Assembly: GCF_900155595.1 (NCBI RefSeq) | Contig: NZ_FTPB01000003.1 | Span: 259,344-323,343 of the forward strand | Origin: Actinomyces mediterranea | GTDB taxonomy: Bacteria > Actinomycetota > Actinomycetes > Actinomycetales > Actinomycetaceae | Reading direction: 5' to 3' | DNA: 64,000 nt | Shown: positions 18,307-27,787 of the stretch, in pieces | Position numbering within the stretch: position 1 is the first letter of the stretch | How the letters are laid out: every line of letters starts with the position of its first letter | Program-made: the position numbers and the translations under genes | Notes under the pieces: model-generated | The model's database searches: none | What the model was told of the DNA's origin: nothing | Seen by the model: only the letters and a program-made list of their open reading frames with translations

Positions 18307-19992
18307 TCACATCCTCTCGGGGGCGCCCACGCCGAGGAGGGCGAGACCGGTGCGCAGCACCTGGGTAACGGCGTCGTTGAGCCACAGGCGCGCGACGTGT
18401 CCGGCGTCGACCGGGTCCTCGCCGCGGGGCGTGACGCGGCACTGGCCGTACCAGGTGTGGTAGGCGGCCGCCAGAGATTCGAGATACCTGGCGACGCGGT
18501 GGGGCTCGCGCAGCCCCGCCGCTTGGGCGACCTGGGAGGGGAACTGGGCGAGGACGCCGAGCAGGTCGGAATCGGCGGTAGTGTCAAGGGCGGCCGGGTC
18601 GAAGCCCGCGCTCCTGGACACGCCGTATTCGGCCGCATTGCGGGCGACATTGCAGGTGCGCGCGTGAGCGTACTGGACGTAGTAGACGGGGTTCTCGTTC
18701 GTGTGCTGGGTCAACAGGTCGAGATCGATGTCGAGATTGGAATCCATGGAGACGCGCACGAGGGCGTAGCGGGCCGCGTCAACGCCGACGGCATCCACGA
18801 GGTCATCAAGGGTGACGATGGTGCCCGCCCTCTTCGACATGCGCACCGGTTCGCCGTTCTTGACGAGGTTAACCATCTGCCCGATGAGGATCTGCATATT
18901 CGTGCCCGGTTTGTCGCCGAACGCTTCGCACATCGCCATCATTCGTCCGATGTAGCCGTGATGGTCGGCACCGAGCAGGTAGATGGCCGCGTCCGCACCG
19001 CGTCGGCGCTTGTCGAGGTAGTAGGCGACATCGCCGGCGAAATAGGCAGCCTGCCCATCGGACTTGATGAGCACGCGGTCCTTGTCGTCGCCGTAAGCGG
19101 TGGTGTGCAGCCAGACGGCGCCGTGGCAGTCGTAGACCTCGCCGCGCTCGCGCAACATGTCAATGGCTCGCGAGACCGCGCCGGAGGAGTGGAGGGAGTC
19201 CTCGTGGAAGAAGACGTCGAACTCGGAGCGGAAACTGGCCAGGCGCTCTTTGATCTCATCGAACATGAGCTCAACGCCGCGCGCCCTGAACGCCTCGACG
19301 GCATCGTTTTCGTCGAGGATCGTGGGGTCGACCTCCCCAGCGGCGAGCGCGTCTTCTCGCACCTGGGCGGCGATGTCGGCGATGTACTGGCCGCCGTACC
19401 CGTCTTCGGGGGCGTCCCGGCCCATTGCGCGGGCGTAGAGGGACTTCGCGAAGCGGTCGATCTGCGCACCGTGGTCATTGAAATAGTATTCGCGAGTCAC
19501 TCGGGCGCCCGAGGCCGTCATGAGCCGCGCGAGCGAGTCGCCGACGGCCGCCCAGCGCGCTCCACCGAGATGGACCGGTCCAGTCGGGTTCGCCGACACG
19601 TATTCGAGGTTGATGGAGGTGCCCGCGAGCTGGTCGTTCGAGCCGTAAGTGTCGCCCGCTTCGACGATGGTCCGCGCGAGTTCCCCGGCTGAGGCCGCAG
19701 CGAGACGGATATTGATGAATCCAGGGCCTGCAACGTCAACGCCGTCAATGCCATCGTGTTCGCGCAGTTCTTCGGCGAGCAGCGCTGCGAAGTCGCGCGG
19801 ATTCATGCCCGCCCTCTTCGCCAGCTGCATGGCGACATTGGTCGCCCAGTCGCCGTGCTCGCGGTTGCGTGGGCGTTCCACTGTGAGGGAATCGGGAATG
19901 GAGTCGGATGCGAGGGTGATGGCGCCGGAGTCGGACTGCGCGACGAGGATGTCGCGGATGACGATGGCAAGTTCTTCTGGAGTCACCCTCAC
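18307..19992 (-). CDS. argS: Arginyl-tRNA synthetase
   Basis: 561 residues, the normal length for class I ArgRS. The N-terminal additional domain is followed by [23 protein letters not shown], whose HLGG is the HIGH-type signature. Next come the conserved [14 protein letters not shown] region and [16 protein letters not shown] as the KMSKS-type loop. The C-terminal DALR anticodon-binding domain ends in the Met-final tail (…GVGAPERM) common in this family. The start is a GTG at 19990-19992; a second in-frame GTG lies two codons later. Confidence 0.97.
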   Translation of the reverse strand: MRVTPEELAIVIRDILVAQSDSGAITLASDSIPDSLTVERPRNREHGDWATNVAMQLAKRAGMNPRDFAALLAEELREHDGIDGVDVAGPGFINIRLAAASAGELARTIVEAGDTYGSNDQLAGTSINLEYVSANPTGPVHLGGARWAAVGDSLARLMTASGARVTREYYFNDHGAQIDRFAKSLYARAMGRDAPEDGYGGQYIADIAAQVREDALAAGEVDPTILDENDAVEAFRARGVELMFDEIKERLASFRSEFDVFFHEDSLHSSGAVSRAIDMLRERGEVYDCHGAVWLHTTAYGDDKDRVLIKSDGQAAYFAGDVAYYLDKRRRGADAAIYLLGADHHGYIGRMMAMCEAFGDKPGTNMQILIGQMVNLVKNGEPVRMSKRAGTIVTLDDLVDAVGVDAARYALVRVSMDSNLDIDLDLLTQHTNENPVYYVQYAHARTCNVARNAAEYGVSRSAGFDPAALDTTADSDLLGVLAQFPSQVAQAAGLREPHRVARYLESLAAAYHTWYGQCRVTPRGEDPVDAGHVARLWLNDAVTQVLRTGLALLGVGAPERM

Positions 19993-20079
19993 AGCGTAAT
20001 TGCTGTCCGGGCGCGTCGGCGAACCCGCTGATTTGATGTCGGCCGCCCCGTGATGCCGACCGCGGAGGCGACAGATAAC

Positions 20080-20091
20080 GGAAACGTTTCC
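20080..20091. promoter_or_regulatory. LacI-type operator, upstream site
   Basis: GGAAACGTTTCC is a perfect 12-bp palindrome with the central CG typical of LacI/GalR operators. It lies about 157 bp upstream of a second, similar site at the sugar operon promoter, a spacing that would permit looping. The LacI-family gene at 23536 is the obvious candidate binder. Confidence 0.65.
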
Positions 20092-20198
20092 GACAGCTGT
20101 CCTGTTCAGAAGCGATTCAGCGCGAAAACCCCGTCCAGAATCGCATGATCACGCGAAAAGACCGTTGCCAAACCGTTATCTTCAGACCCGAGATTTCC

Positions 20199-20228
20199 TT
20201 GCGAGAGTTGCAGAAAACGTCCTATAGT
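20199..20228 (+). promoter_or_regulatory. Promoter of the sugar ABC transporter operon
   Basis: TTGCGA (20199-20204), an 18-bp spacer and TATAGT (20223-20228) make a good sigma-70-type promoter. The predicted transcript start near 20235 falls at the edge of the LacI-type operator. Confidence 0.6.
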
Positions 20229-20235
20229 TCTGCGT

Positions 20236-20253
20236 ACCGGAAACGTTACCGGT
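20236..20253. promoter_or_regulatory. LacI-type operator at the transcription start
   Basis: ACCGGAAACGTTACCGGT is a near-perfect 18-bp palindrome around the AACGTT core, just downstream of the -10 box. Binding here would block transcription initiation, as expected for a local LacI repressor released by sugar. Confidence 0.7.
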
Positions 20254-20351
20254 GCGAGCGATCGCACGACGGGCGCAGTCCGCCACTATTACATCCCGCT
20301 CACGCACAGAAGCAGGAGCGTACAGACGAATTGTCCAAAGGAGGACACCTC

Positions 20352-21683
20352 ATGTCGAAGTTCATGAAGGTTGCCGCAAGCACCGTTGCAGCGGCAACCG
20401 CATTGACCGCACTCGCGGCATGCTCATCCGGCACGGATACGGCCAAGGACGACACCGGCTCGGTCTACTACCTGTCCTTCAAGCCCGAGCAGGATGAAAT
20501 CTGGCAGCAGGTCGCCAAGGCCTACACCGAGGAGACCGGCGTCGAGGTCAAGATCGTCACCGCTGCCTCCGGCACCTACGAGCAGACCCTCAAGTCAGAG
20601 ATCGCCAAGTCCGACGCCCCCACTCTCTTCCAGATCAACGGCCCCATCGGCATGCGCAACTGGATGGACTACACCGCAGACCTGACAGACACCGACCTGT
20701 ACAAGAACCTCCTCAATCCCGATCTCGCGCTCGGCGAGAACGGCAAGATCTACGGCGTCCCCTACGTCGTCGAGGGCTACGGCATCATCTACAACCAGAC
20801 CATCATGGACAAGTACTTCGCCCTCGCTGGCGCGAAGGCGAAGTCCATGGACGAGATCACCAACTTCGAGACCCTCAAGGCAGTCGTCGAGGACATGCAG
20901 TCCAAGAAGGACCAGATCGGCATTGACGGCGTCTTCGCGTCGACGTCCCTCAAGCCGGGTGAGGACTGGCGGTGGCAGACCCACCTCGCCGACCTTCCCG
21001 TGTACTTCGAGTACCAGGACAATAATGTCGACGATATGGCGGAACTGAGTTTCACTCACAATGAAGAGTTCAAGAACATCTTCGACCTGTACCTCAATAA
21101 CTCGACGATCGACCCGGCGCTCGCCTCCTCCAAGGCCGTCACCGACTCCATGGCGGAATTCGCCCTTGGCAAGGCCGCCATGGTACAGAACGGCAACTGG
21201 GCGTACGGCCAGGTCGCGGAGGTTTCGGGTAACACCGTCAAGGCCGAGGACGTCAAGATGCTCCCGATCTACACCGGTCGCAAGGGCGAAGAGACCCAGG
21301 GCCTCAACATCGGCACCGAGAATTACTTCTCCATCAACTCCCAGGCATCCGAGGTCGACCAGAAGGCGACAGCAGACTTCGTCAACTGGCTGATCACTTC
21401 AGAGAAGGGCAAGAAGTTCATGGTCGAGAAGCTCGGCTTCATCCCGCCCTTCTCCACCTTCACCGAAGGCGACCAGCCGACCGATCCGCTCGCCCAGGAG
21501 GTCATCAAGTCGATGTCCGACACGGAGAAGACCTCGGTTCCGTGGGTCTTCACGACCTTCCCGAGCCAGAAGTTCAAGGACGACTTCGGCGCCGCCCTCA
21601 CTCAGTACGCTGCCGGTCAGATGACCTGGGATAAGGTCGTCGAGCAGTTCACCACTTCCTGGAAGGCTGAAAAGGGAGCCTGA
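20352..21683 (+). CDS. Carbohydrate ABC transporter substrate-binding lipoprotein
   Basis: 443 residues from the ATG at 20352, with AAAGGAGG about 10 nt upstream. The N-terminus is a lipoprotein signal: two Lys, a hydrophobic stretch and lipobox LAAC with Cys24. The rest is a family 1 extracellular solute-binding protein (YLSFKPEQDEIWQQVAKAYTEE, then ASGTYEQTLKSEIA and GVPYVVEGYGIIYN). It captures an oligosaccharide or sugar outside the membrane and delivers it to the permeases encoded next. The ligand cannot be read from sequence. Two LacI-type operators precede it. The operon has no ATPase, so a shared MsiK-type ATPase elsewhere is expected. Confidence 0.93.
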   Translation: MSKFMKVAASTVAAATALTALAACSSGTDTAKDDTGSVYYLSFKPEQDEIWQQVAKAYTEETGVEVKIVTAASGTYEQTLKSEIAKSDAPTLFQINGPIGMRNWMDYTADLTDTDLYKNLLNPDLALGENGKIYGVPYVVEGYGIIYNQTIMDKYFALAGAKAKSMDEITNFETLKAVVEDMQSKKDQIGIDGVFASTSLKPGEDWRWQTHLADLPVYFEYQDNNVDDMAELSFTHNEEFKNIFDLYLNNSTIDPALASSKAVTDSMAEFALGKAAMVQNGNWAYGQVAEVSGNTVKAEDVKMLPIYTGRKGEETQGLNIGTENYFSINSQASEVDQKATADFVNWLITSEKGKKFMVEKLGFIPPFSTFTEGDQPTDPLAQEVIKSMSDTEKTSVPWVFTTFPSQKFKDDFGAALTQYAAGQMTWDKVVEQFTTSWKAEKGA

Positions 21684-21770
21684 CCCTCTCCGACCCAGCC
21701 AGGCGGGTGCGCAGGACCACGCCCGCGCACCCGCCCCTCCCACATCACCACCCACCCAGGAGCCCGCATC

Positions 21771-22616
21771 ATGCTTAAAAGTCTGCGCAAGCTCGGCGCC
21801 CTCTTCCTCGGCCCGACCCTCATCGCCTTCTTCATCGCCTTCCTCGCGCCCTTTGCGATCGGCCTGTACCTATCGCTGTGCACATTCACCACGGTGACCA
21901 ATGCATCCTTCGTCGGATTGAAGAACTACTTCGACGCCTTCAGCGAGAGCCAGGGCTTCGTCCACGCCCTCGGATTCACCGCCGCAGTCACCGTCCTGTC
22001 CGTCATCACAGTCAATATCTTCGCCTTCGCCATCGCCTACGCTCTGACCCGCAAGCTCAAGGGGACGAATTTCTTCCGCACCGTCTTCTTCATGCCGAAC
22101 CTCATCGGCGGCATCGTCCTGGGCTACACGTGGCAGACGATCATCAACGCCGTATTGCTCAACTGGAACACAACGCTCGTCACCAAAGCCGAATACGGCT
22201 TCGTGGGCATCATCGTCCTGTTGAACTGGCAGATGGTCGGCTACATGATGATCATCTACATCGCGGGACTCCAGTCGGTCCCGCCCGAACTTATCGAGGC
22301 CGCCGAAATCGACGGCGCCGGAAAATGGTCGATCCTGCGCAATGTCACCATTCCCATGGTGATGCCCTCGGTCACCATCTGCCTATTCCTCACGCTGAGC
22401 AACTCTTTCAAGCTCTACGACCAGAACCTGGCACTGACCAATGGCCAGCCGCTCAATATGACTGAGATGGCCGCACTCAATATCGTCAACACATTCTTCG
22501 CGCGCACCGGATTCGAAGGCGTCGGCCAAGCGAAGGCAGTGATCTTCTTCCTAATCGTCTCGATCATCGCCTTTATCCAGCTGCGCGCCACCCGAGGCAA
22601 GGAGGTCGAAGCGTGA
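21771..22616 (+). CDS. Sugar ABC transporter permease (MalF/UgpA-like)
   Basis: 281 residues with six predicted membrane helices. The EAA loop, which contacts the ATPase, reads ELIEAAEIDGAGKWSILRNVTIPMVMP near residues 175-205. It starts 87 bp after the binding-protein gene, with AGGAG 8 nt before the ATG. The next permease overlaps by 4 bp. Together they form the membrane channel of a CUT1-type importer. Confidence 0.94.
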   Translation: MLKSLRKLGALFLGPTLIAFFIAFLAPFAIGLYLSLCTFTTVTNASFVGLKNYFDAFSESQGFVHALGFTAAVTVLSVITVNIFAFAIAYALTRKLKGTNFFRTVFFMPNLIGGIVLGYTWQTIINAVLLNWNTTLVTKAEYGFVGIIVLLNWQMVGYMMIIYIAGLQSVPPELIEAAEIDGAGKWSILRNVTIPMVMPSVTICLFLTLSNSFKLYDQNLALTNGQPLNMTEMAALNIVNTFFARTGFEGVGQAKAVIFFLIVSIIAFIQLRATRGKEVEA

Positions 22617-23494
22617 GCACCGCACCCGCTCCCCGAAAGATCCACACGTCCGCCACTCGTACCAGCCCCGTCGGCTCTGCACTGCTCTATCTCGTGCTCA
22701 CAGCCCTCACCCTCGTGTTCCTCGGACCGCTGTTCTTCATCCTCAACAACTCCTTCAAGGGCAGGTTCTTCATCTCCGACAGCCCCTTCTCCCTGTCGAC
22801 CGGAGACGTTTTCGTCGGCATCGAGAACTATCTCAACGGCCTCAAGACGACGAACTTCTTCGCCGCCGCCGGATGGTCGTTCTTCATCACGATCGGCTCC
22901 CTCATCGTCATTGTGTTCTTCTGCGCCATGACGGCCTACTACATCACCCGCATCAAGACGTGGTGGACGAATGCCCTATATCTGTTGTTCGTCTTCTCGA
23001 TGGTCGTCCCCTTCCAGATGGTGATGTTCCCGACCGTCAAGATCGCCGACATACTCAACCTCGACAACCCGGTCGGAATGATCCTCCTCTACCTGGGATT
23101 CGGCGCGGGACTGTCCGTCTTCATCTTCTCCGGCTTCGTCAAGTCGATCCCGATCGAAATCGAAGAAGCGTCCATGATCGACGGCTGCGGCCCTGTGCAG
23201 AACTACTTCCGCATCGTCATGCCGATGCTCAAGCCCGTCATGATCACCGTCGCAATCCTCAATGCGATGTGGGTGTGGAACGACTACCTCCTGCCCTACC
23301 TGGTCATCGGGTTGTCGACGCCGTACAAGACGATCCCCGTCGTCGTCCAGCAACTCGTCGGCTCTCACGGGTCGAATGACATGGGCGCACTCATGGCGAT
23401 GCTCGTCCTCGCGATCATCCCGATCATCGTGTTCTACCTGTCGAGCCAGAAGTACATCATCGAAGGCGTCGTCGCGGGCGCTGTGAAGGGTTGA
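22613..23494 (+). CDS. Sugar ABC transporter permease (MalG/UgpE-like)
   Basis: 293 residues starting at a GTG that overlaps the preceding stop (GTGA). It has six membrane helices and the EAA loop IPIEIEEASMIDGCGPVQNYFRIVMPMLKP. It pairs with the upstream permease. The LacI-family gene begins 41 bp later, in the same direction. Confidence 0.94.
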   Translation: MSTAPAPRKIHTSATRTSPVGSALLYLVLTALTLVFLGPLFFILNNSFKGRFFISDSPFSLSTGDVFVGIENYLNGLKTTNFFAAAGWSFFITIGSLIVIVFFCAMTAYYITRIKTWWTNALYLLFVFSMVVPFQMVMFPTVKIADILNLDNPVGMILLYLGFGAGLSVFIFSGFVKSIPIEIEEASMIDGCGPVQNYFRIVMPMLKPVMITVAILNAMWVWNDYLLPYLVIGLSTPYKTIPVVVQQLVGSHGSNDMGALMAMLVLAIIPIIVFYLSSQKYIIEGVVAGAVKG

Positions 23495-23535
23495 GCAGTG
23501 CCGACCGACCGCGTGAGACCAGAAAGGAGGGAGCA

Positions 23536-24591
23536 GTGACCATGCCACCGCCCACTGGCCGCCCCACGATCAAGGACATCGCGAAAGCCGCCGACGTCGG
23601 CGTCGTCACGGTCTCGCGCGCACTCAACGGCAAGCCCGATGTCTCTGACAAGACGCGCGCGCGGATCATCGCCCTCGCCGATGAGATGGGCTACCGTCCC
23701 AATAGGCACGCCCGTTTCCTCAAGATGTCGCACAACCCGTCGATCGCCCTCTTAATGAAGGGGATTGACAACCCCTTCTTCGCGCAGATGCTCAACACGA
23801 TGGAGTCAATCGTGCGCGAGCACAACTACCTGCTGACCGTCGTCACCGTTCCCCATTGGGCGGATGAGATCGAAGAGGCGATCAAACTCGTCGACGAGGA
23901 TCTCATGGCGGGGGTCGTCTTCCTGGGTGGCTCCTTCTCCCACGACGCCTCTGTCTTCGAGCAGATGAAGGTTCCCTTCGTGTTGTCGACGGTCTCGCGC
24001 CTCGACCGGGTGCCCGACGGGGTCTACTCCTCGGTATCGGTCGACGATGAATTCGAATCCGTGAGGGCGGTGCGCCACCTCATTGATCTCGGTCACCGCA
24101 CCATCGCGGTGCTCGGCGTGCCGCCCTTAGATGTATCGGTCGGCACTCAGAGGGTAAGGGGTTACCGCAAGGCCCTCGTCGATGCCGGAATCGATGTTGA
24201 CGAGTCCCTCATATGCTCCCAGGATCTCATCGAGACAACCCCCTACTCGCTGGAGTACGGGTACAAAGTGATGAAGAAACTCCTCGCAGAGCGCCCCGAT
24301 GTGACCGCCGTGTTCGCGATCGCGGATGTTCTCGCGATCGGGGCGATGCGGGCGATCCGCAAGGCGGGGCTGCGGATCCCCGAAGATATCTCGATCATCG
24401 GATTCGACGGCATCGCCATCGGGGAATACGTCGATCCGCCGCTGACGACCCTCGCCCAGCCGCCCGCTCTCATCGCACGGCTCACCTGCGAGATCCTCTT
24501 CGATCAGATCGCTTCGGGCCCTGTCCAGCATGTTTTCGTCCCCGGTGCGATCCGCGAGGGCGGCTCGACGGGCCCGGTGCGCGATTCTTGA
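23536..24591 (+). CDS. LacI-family transcriptional regulator of the sugar operon
   Basis: 351 residues from a GTG at 23536 placed 5 nt after AAAGGAGG; an ATG two codons on is the alternative. The N-terminal HTH reads TIKDIAKAADVGVVTVSRALNGKPDVSDKTRARI in two halves of the LacI pattern. The remainder is a periplasmic-binding-protein-like effector domain ending in PPLTTLAQPP and HVFVPGAIREGGSTG, typical of the family. Encoded within the transporter operon, it probably binds the palindromes at 20080 and 20236 and responds to the imported sugar, giving negative autoregulation. Confidence 0.93.
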   Translation: MTMPPPTGRPTIKDIAKAADVGVVTVSRALNGKPDVSDKTRARIIALADEMGYRPNRHARFLKMSHNPSIALLMKGIDNPFFAQMLNTMESIVREHNYLLTVVTVPHWADEIEEAIKLVDEDLMAGVVFLGGSFSHDASVFEQMKVPFVLSTVSRLDRVPDGVYSSVSVDDEFESVRAVRHLIDLGHRTIAVLGVPPLDVSVGTQRVRGYRKALVDAGIDVDESLICSQDLIETTPYSLEYGYKVMKKLLAERPDVTAVFAIADVLAIGAMRAIRKAGLRIPEDISIIGFDGIAIGEYVDPPLTTLAQPPALIARLTCEILFDQIASGPVQHVFVPGAIREGGSTGPVRDS

Positions 24592-24638
24592 GATACTGGG
24601 AGTGCCGCCCCGAGGGACGGGAGTAGGAGGGAGCAGCA

Positions 24639-25316
24639 GTGTCGCGACTTAGTCCTGATTCGTCGATCCATCAGGTGCTGTCGTGGATTGCAGCACTTAT
24701 CGTCGCGAATCTCATCGCCCTCGCATGGTCGATACCGGTGGTCACCTCCGGCATCGGGCTCCTCGTGTGCGCCGTCGTTTCAATGCGCCTGATCCGCGAT
24801 GAGTCGACTGCCCTCGTCCCCGCAATGCGTCAGACCATGCGGGGCGCCGTCGCAGCGGGAGTCGCGGGGACGGCCGAGCTCATTGTCGGGGCGCTCGTCG
24901 TCTGGGAATGGGTGGCCTCCCAGTCACTGTCTTCCCCGTTCCTCATACTGGCCGTACGCTCGCTGCTCCTCTTCGTCGCGGTCATGCTCGGCATCGTCCA
25001 CGTATGGCTGTGGCCGATGATGGCTTACCGCCTGGCGTACCACGGTTCGTTGCGAGTGGGGGACCTCGTGATGCTCGCCCGCAGTTCCCTCCTGGTCGGG
25101 GTCGCCAAGCTCGGTCGGACGTTCGGCGCGCTCATCGTGTCCGCGGCTCCGCTCGCAGTGGTGACGGTGTCAGTCGAGTGGGCCGTACGCATGGGATTCT
25201 GGTACCTCGTCTTCGGTATCGCATTCGCCATGTACGTGTGCGTGCTCGCGGCTCATCCCGTCCTCGCCTCCGCCCAATCCCGCGACGAGGCCGATCCCTC
25301 CTTGTCCGGGGAATGA
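24639..25316 (+). CDS. DUF624 (YesL-like) membrane protein
   Basis: 225 residues starting with GTG at 24639, preceded by GGAGGGAG. It has about five membrane helices. The N-terminal pattern NLIALAWSIPVVTSGIGLLV matches the DUF624 signature (N-x-LW-x2-S-x-P-x-VT-x-G). DUF624 genes are commonly found beside sugar ABC transporters in Gram-positive bacteria, and their function is unknown. Placement 47 bp behind the LacI gene makes it the last gene of the operon. A transport accessory or sensing role is only an inference. Confidence 0.8.
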   Translation: MSRLSPDSSIHQVLSWIAALIVANLIALAWSIPVVTSGIGLLVCAVVSMRLIRDESTALVPAMRQTMRGAVAAGVAGTAELIVGALVVWEWVASQSLSSPFLILAVRSLLLFVAVMLGIVHVWLWPMMAYRLAYHGSLRVGDLVMLARSSLLVGVAKLGRTFGALIVSAAPLAVVTVSVEWAVRMGFWYLVFGIAFAMYVCVLAAHPVLASAQSRDEADPSLSGE

Positions 25317-25345
25317 TCGTGCGGACACGCCGTCACGATCCGCAC
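25315..25345 (+). terminator. Possible hairpin terminator after the sugar operon
   Basis: Two overlapping inverted repeats start at the DUF624 stop codon: GATCGTG/CACGATC (25315-25321 with 25334-25340) and GTGCGGA/TCCGCAC (25319-25325 with 25339-25345). They are mutually exclusive hairpins with 7-bp arms and no U-tract. The remaining 170 bp to rpiB hold nothing recognisable. Confidence 0.3.
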
Positions 25346-25513
25346 CGTCATGGGAACGCACACGGATGCACCGATCACACAATGGGCGTCCTCTCTCATC
25401 GCAGCACTCATCGGCGGCCTCAACCTCTCGCCGGAGCCCAGATGCAGAGGAACGGCGCCCGCCGGAGTCATCCAGTCGAACGCCGCCCTATACAACTATC
25501 GGGGCCCGTCACT

Positions 25514-25969
25514 TCACTTGCGATGGGTCTCCTCGTAGTCATCCATGAGGGTGATGCGACGCTGGTGGCGCTCGTCGCCCGAGAAGGGGGTCTCGAGGAA
25601 AGCGTCGATGAATGCGAGGCACTCCTCGACGGTGTGCTGGCGCGCTCCGATGGAGATGACATTCGCATTATTGTGCTCTCGGGCGAGGCGCGCGGTGGAG
25701 TCGTTCCACACAAGTGCCGCGCGGATGCCTTTCACGCGGTTCGCCGCCATCTGCTCGCCATTACCCGAGCCGCCGATGACGACGCCGAGGGAGCCCGGCT
25801 CGGCCACGACCGCTTCGGCCGCTTCGATGCAAAACGGCGGGTAGTCGTCGAGGGAGTCGTAGACGTGCGCACCGTGGTCGACGACGTCGTACCCCTTGTG
25901 GAGCAGGTGGGCGACTGCTGTCTCTTTCAACTCGAATCCTGCATGATCAGTTCCAACGTGAACGCGCAT
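25514..25969 (-). CDS. rpiB: Ribose-5-phosphate isomerase B
   Basis: 151 residues, normal for RpiB. The family signature is present: MRVHVGTDHAGFELK at the N-terminus, VIGGSGNGEQMAANRVKGIRAAL in the middle (the usual Cys of GSGIG[MN] enzymes is not at this position, as in the actinobacterial subgroup), and WNDSTARLAREHNNANVISIGAR. It interconverts ribose 5-phosphate and ribulose 5-phosphate in the pentose phosphate pathway. It is transcribed away from the tRNA-Arg gene and towards the sugar operon. Confidence 0.95.
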   Translation of the reverse strand: MRVHVGTDHAGFELKETAVAHLLHKGYDVVDHGAHVYDSLDDYPPFCIEAAEAVVAEPGSLGVVIGGSGNGEQMAANRVKGIRAALVWNDSTARLAREHNNANVISIGARQHTVEECLAFIDAFLETPFSGDERHQRRITLMDDYEETHRK

Positions 25970-26113
25970 GGGACCCCTTCCTCAGAAGAAATTGTCAACA
26001 ATGCCTACAGTATGACACCTCTCACCGTCACCGGGAGGATGAAAGACCCGACCCAGCGGCATGTGCACTATTCGTATCTTCTTCGGGCCTTTTGCTAGAC
26101 TATCTGCTCGTTG

Positions 26114-26189
26114 GCCCCGATAGCTCAGTGGATAGAGCGTTCGCCTCCGGAGCGAAAGGTCGCAGGTTCGAATCCTGTTCGGGGCACCA
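26114..26189 (+). tRNA. tRNA-Arg (anticodon CCG)
   Basis: Full cloverleaf: acceptor GCCCCGA (26114-26120) pairs with TCGGGGC (26179-26185), with discriminator A and an encoded CCA (26187-26189). The D arm is AGCTCAGTGGATAGAGC. The anticodon arm TTCGC-CTCCGGA-GCGAA gives anticodon CCG, reading CGG codons. The T arm contains GGTTCGAATCC. A TAGACT box 12 nt upstream (26096-26101) is a plausible -10. Confidence 0.98.
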
Positions 26190-26369
26190 TCTAGGACTAA
26201 AGATATTGTTGACAGTCGAGAATCTGTGCTTTCGTGGCTCCCCTGCAACGCGAATCGGCCACGATCAGCGAACAACGCCGACGCTGGACATCAGTGCAGC
26301 GCTATGGTGAACGGGTCCCCGGGGCTCGCGGCAACGCCGCGCCCCGTCTTACTGCGAGAACGAGGAACC

Positions 26370-27773
26370 ATGACCTATCAATGGTGGTCTCTCATCCCCT
26401 TCGCCGCGATGCTCGCGGCGATCGCCCTCCTGCCTATCATCCCGGCGACCGGTGAATGGTGGGAGAAGCGCTCCAGCCAACTCCTCGTTGCCCTCGCCCT
26501 AGGCATCCCGACCTCGGTGTGGATGTGGTTCGTCGAGGGCTCCGGATCCTTCATCGCCACCGGTGTCGAGTACTTCCAGTTCATCATGCTGCTCTTCGCC
26601 CTCTTCGCGATCTCCGGCGGAATCCACCTCGACGGCGATATCGAGGCAACGCCGCGAAATAACACGATCTTCTTGGCCATCGGCGGACTGCTGGCCTCCT
26701 TCATCGGCACGACGGGAGCCGCAATGCTCCTCATCCGCCCCCTGCTCGCCACGAACAAGGAGCGCGTGCACAGGGTTCACACAGTGCTCTTCACGATCTT
26801 CATCGTCGCGAACTGCGGGGGCCTGCTCACCCCTCTGGGCGACCCGCCCCTCTTCCTCGGTTTCCTCCACGGAGTGCCCTTCACGTGGACGCTCAGCCTG
26901 TGGAAGGAGTGGCTCTTCGTACTCGTCTTCCTGCTCGCGACCTACTACTCCATCGACCGTCTCCGCTACGCCGCCGAACCGAGGTCCGCAATCCTTCGCG
27001 ATGAGACGGAGATCAAGCCCCTGCGCCTGCGCGGCGGTATGAACCTCATCCTCTTCGTTGTCGTCATCCTCGCAGTCGCGCTCGTCCCCTCCTGGGACGG
27101 CGAGGCGCTCGCAGCGGGAGAGGCCCACGGGACCGGCCTCGTGCCGTGGCGTGAGATCATCTTCCTCGCCGCAGCCCTCATCTCCTACTTCTTCGGAGAC
27201 ACAAAGGTCCGCTTCGAGTCGAACGCATTCACCTGGGCGCCGATTGCCGAAGTCGCCACGCTCTTCATCGGCATCTTCGCAACGATGGCTCCGGCACTGC
27301 GCTATCTCGAGCAGATCGCGCCCTCCCTCCCTCTCACTCGCATGTCCTTCTTCCTCTTCACCGGGTCACTGTCCTCGGTCCTCGACAATGCTCCGACGTA
27401 CATGACCTTCTTCGATATGGCGAAGGCCCTAGGCGGAGACGGCACTCTTATCGCCGGGGTCCCAGAGGTCTACCTCGTCCCGATCTCCCTGGGAGCCGTA
27501 CTCTGCGGTGCCATCACCTATATCGGCAACGGTCCGAATTTCATGGTGAAATCAGTCGCCGACGCCGATGGGGTCGCCATGCCGAGCTTCGGCGCCTACG
27601 TCGGCAAGGCCTTCATCGACCTCGTGCCGGTTCTTGCAACAATGGCGTTGATCTTCATCGCTGAAGCGGCGTGGCTGCACTATCTCGGATACGTTTGCGC
27701 GGCGGTGCTCATCGTCCTGATGGGCGTCAGAATCACGAGGGCCACGCGAATGGAGGCGGCGGGGCGAAGCTGA
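26370..27773 (+). CDS. Sodium:proton antiporter, NhaD/CitMHS-type
   Basis: 467 residues from the ATG at 26370 with GAGGAA just upstream. About 11-12 membrane helices. Ion-transporter superfamily marks include GTTGAAMLLIRPLL in the first half, NCGGLLTPLGDPPLFLGFL, and SLSSVLDNAPTYMTFFDMAK with ITYIGNGPNFMVKSVAD in the second half, which are typical of NhaD and related arsenite/citrate permeases. Sodium export is the most likely function by family; the substrate is not proven. It lies 180 bp after the tRNA, in a gap with no clear gene, and converges with the GDPD gene. Confidence 0.85.
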   Translation: MTYQWWSLIPFAAMLAAIALLPIIPATGEWWEKRSSQLLVALALGIPTSVWMWFVEGSGSFIATGVEYFQFIMLLFALFAISGGIHLDGDIEATPRNNTIFLAIGGLLASFIGTTGAAMLLIRPLLATNKERVHRVHTVLFTIFIVANCGGLLTPLGDPPLFLGFLHGVPFTWTLSLWKEWLFVLVFLLATYYSIDRLRYAAEPRSAILRDETEIKPLRLRGGMNLILFVVVILAVALVPSWDGEALAAGEAHGTGLVPWREIIFLAAALISYFFGDTKVRFESNAFTWAPIAEVATLFIGIFATMAPALRYLEQIAPSLPLTRMSFFLFTGSLSSVLDNAPTYMTFFDMAKALGGDGTLIAGVPEVYLVPISLGAVLCGAITYIGNGPNFMVKSVADADGVAMPSFGAYVGKAFIDLVPVLATMALIFIAEAAWLHYLGYVCAAVLIVLMGVRITRATRMEAAGRS

Positions 27774-27787
27774 TCGCGGCGCGCGGC

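Noticed and set aside
18397-19692. Plus-strand open frame opposite argS
   Set aside because: Antisense shadow of a certain housekeeping gene.
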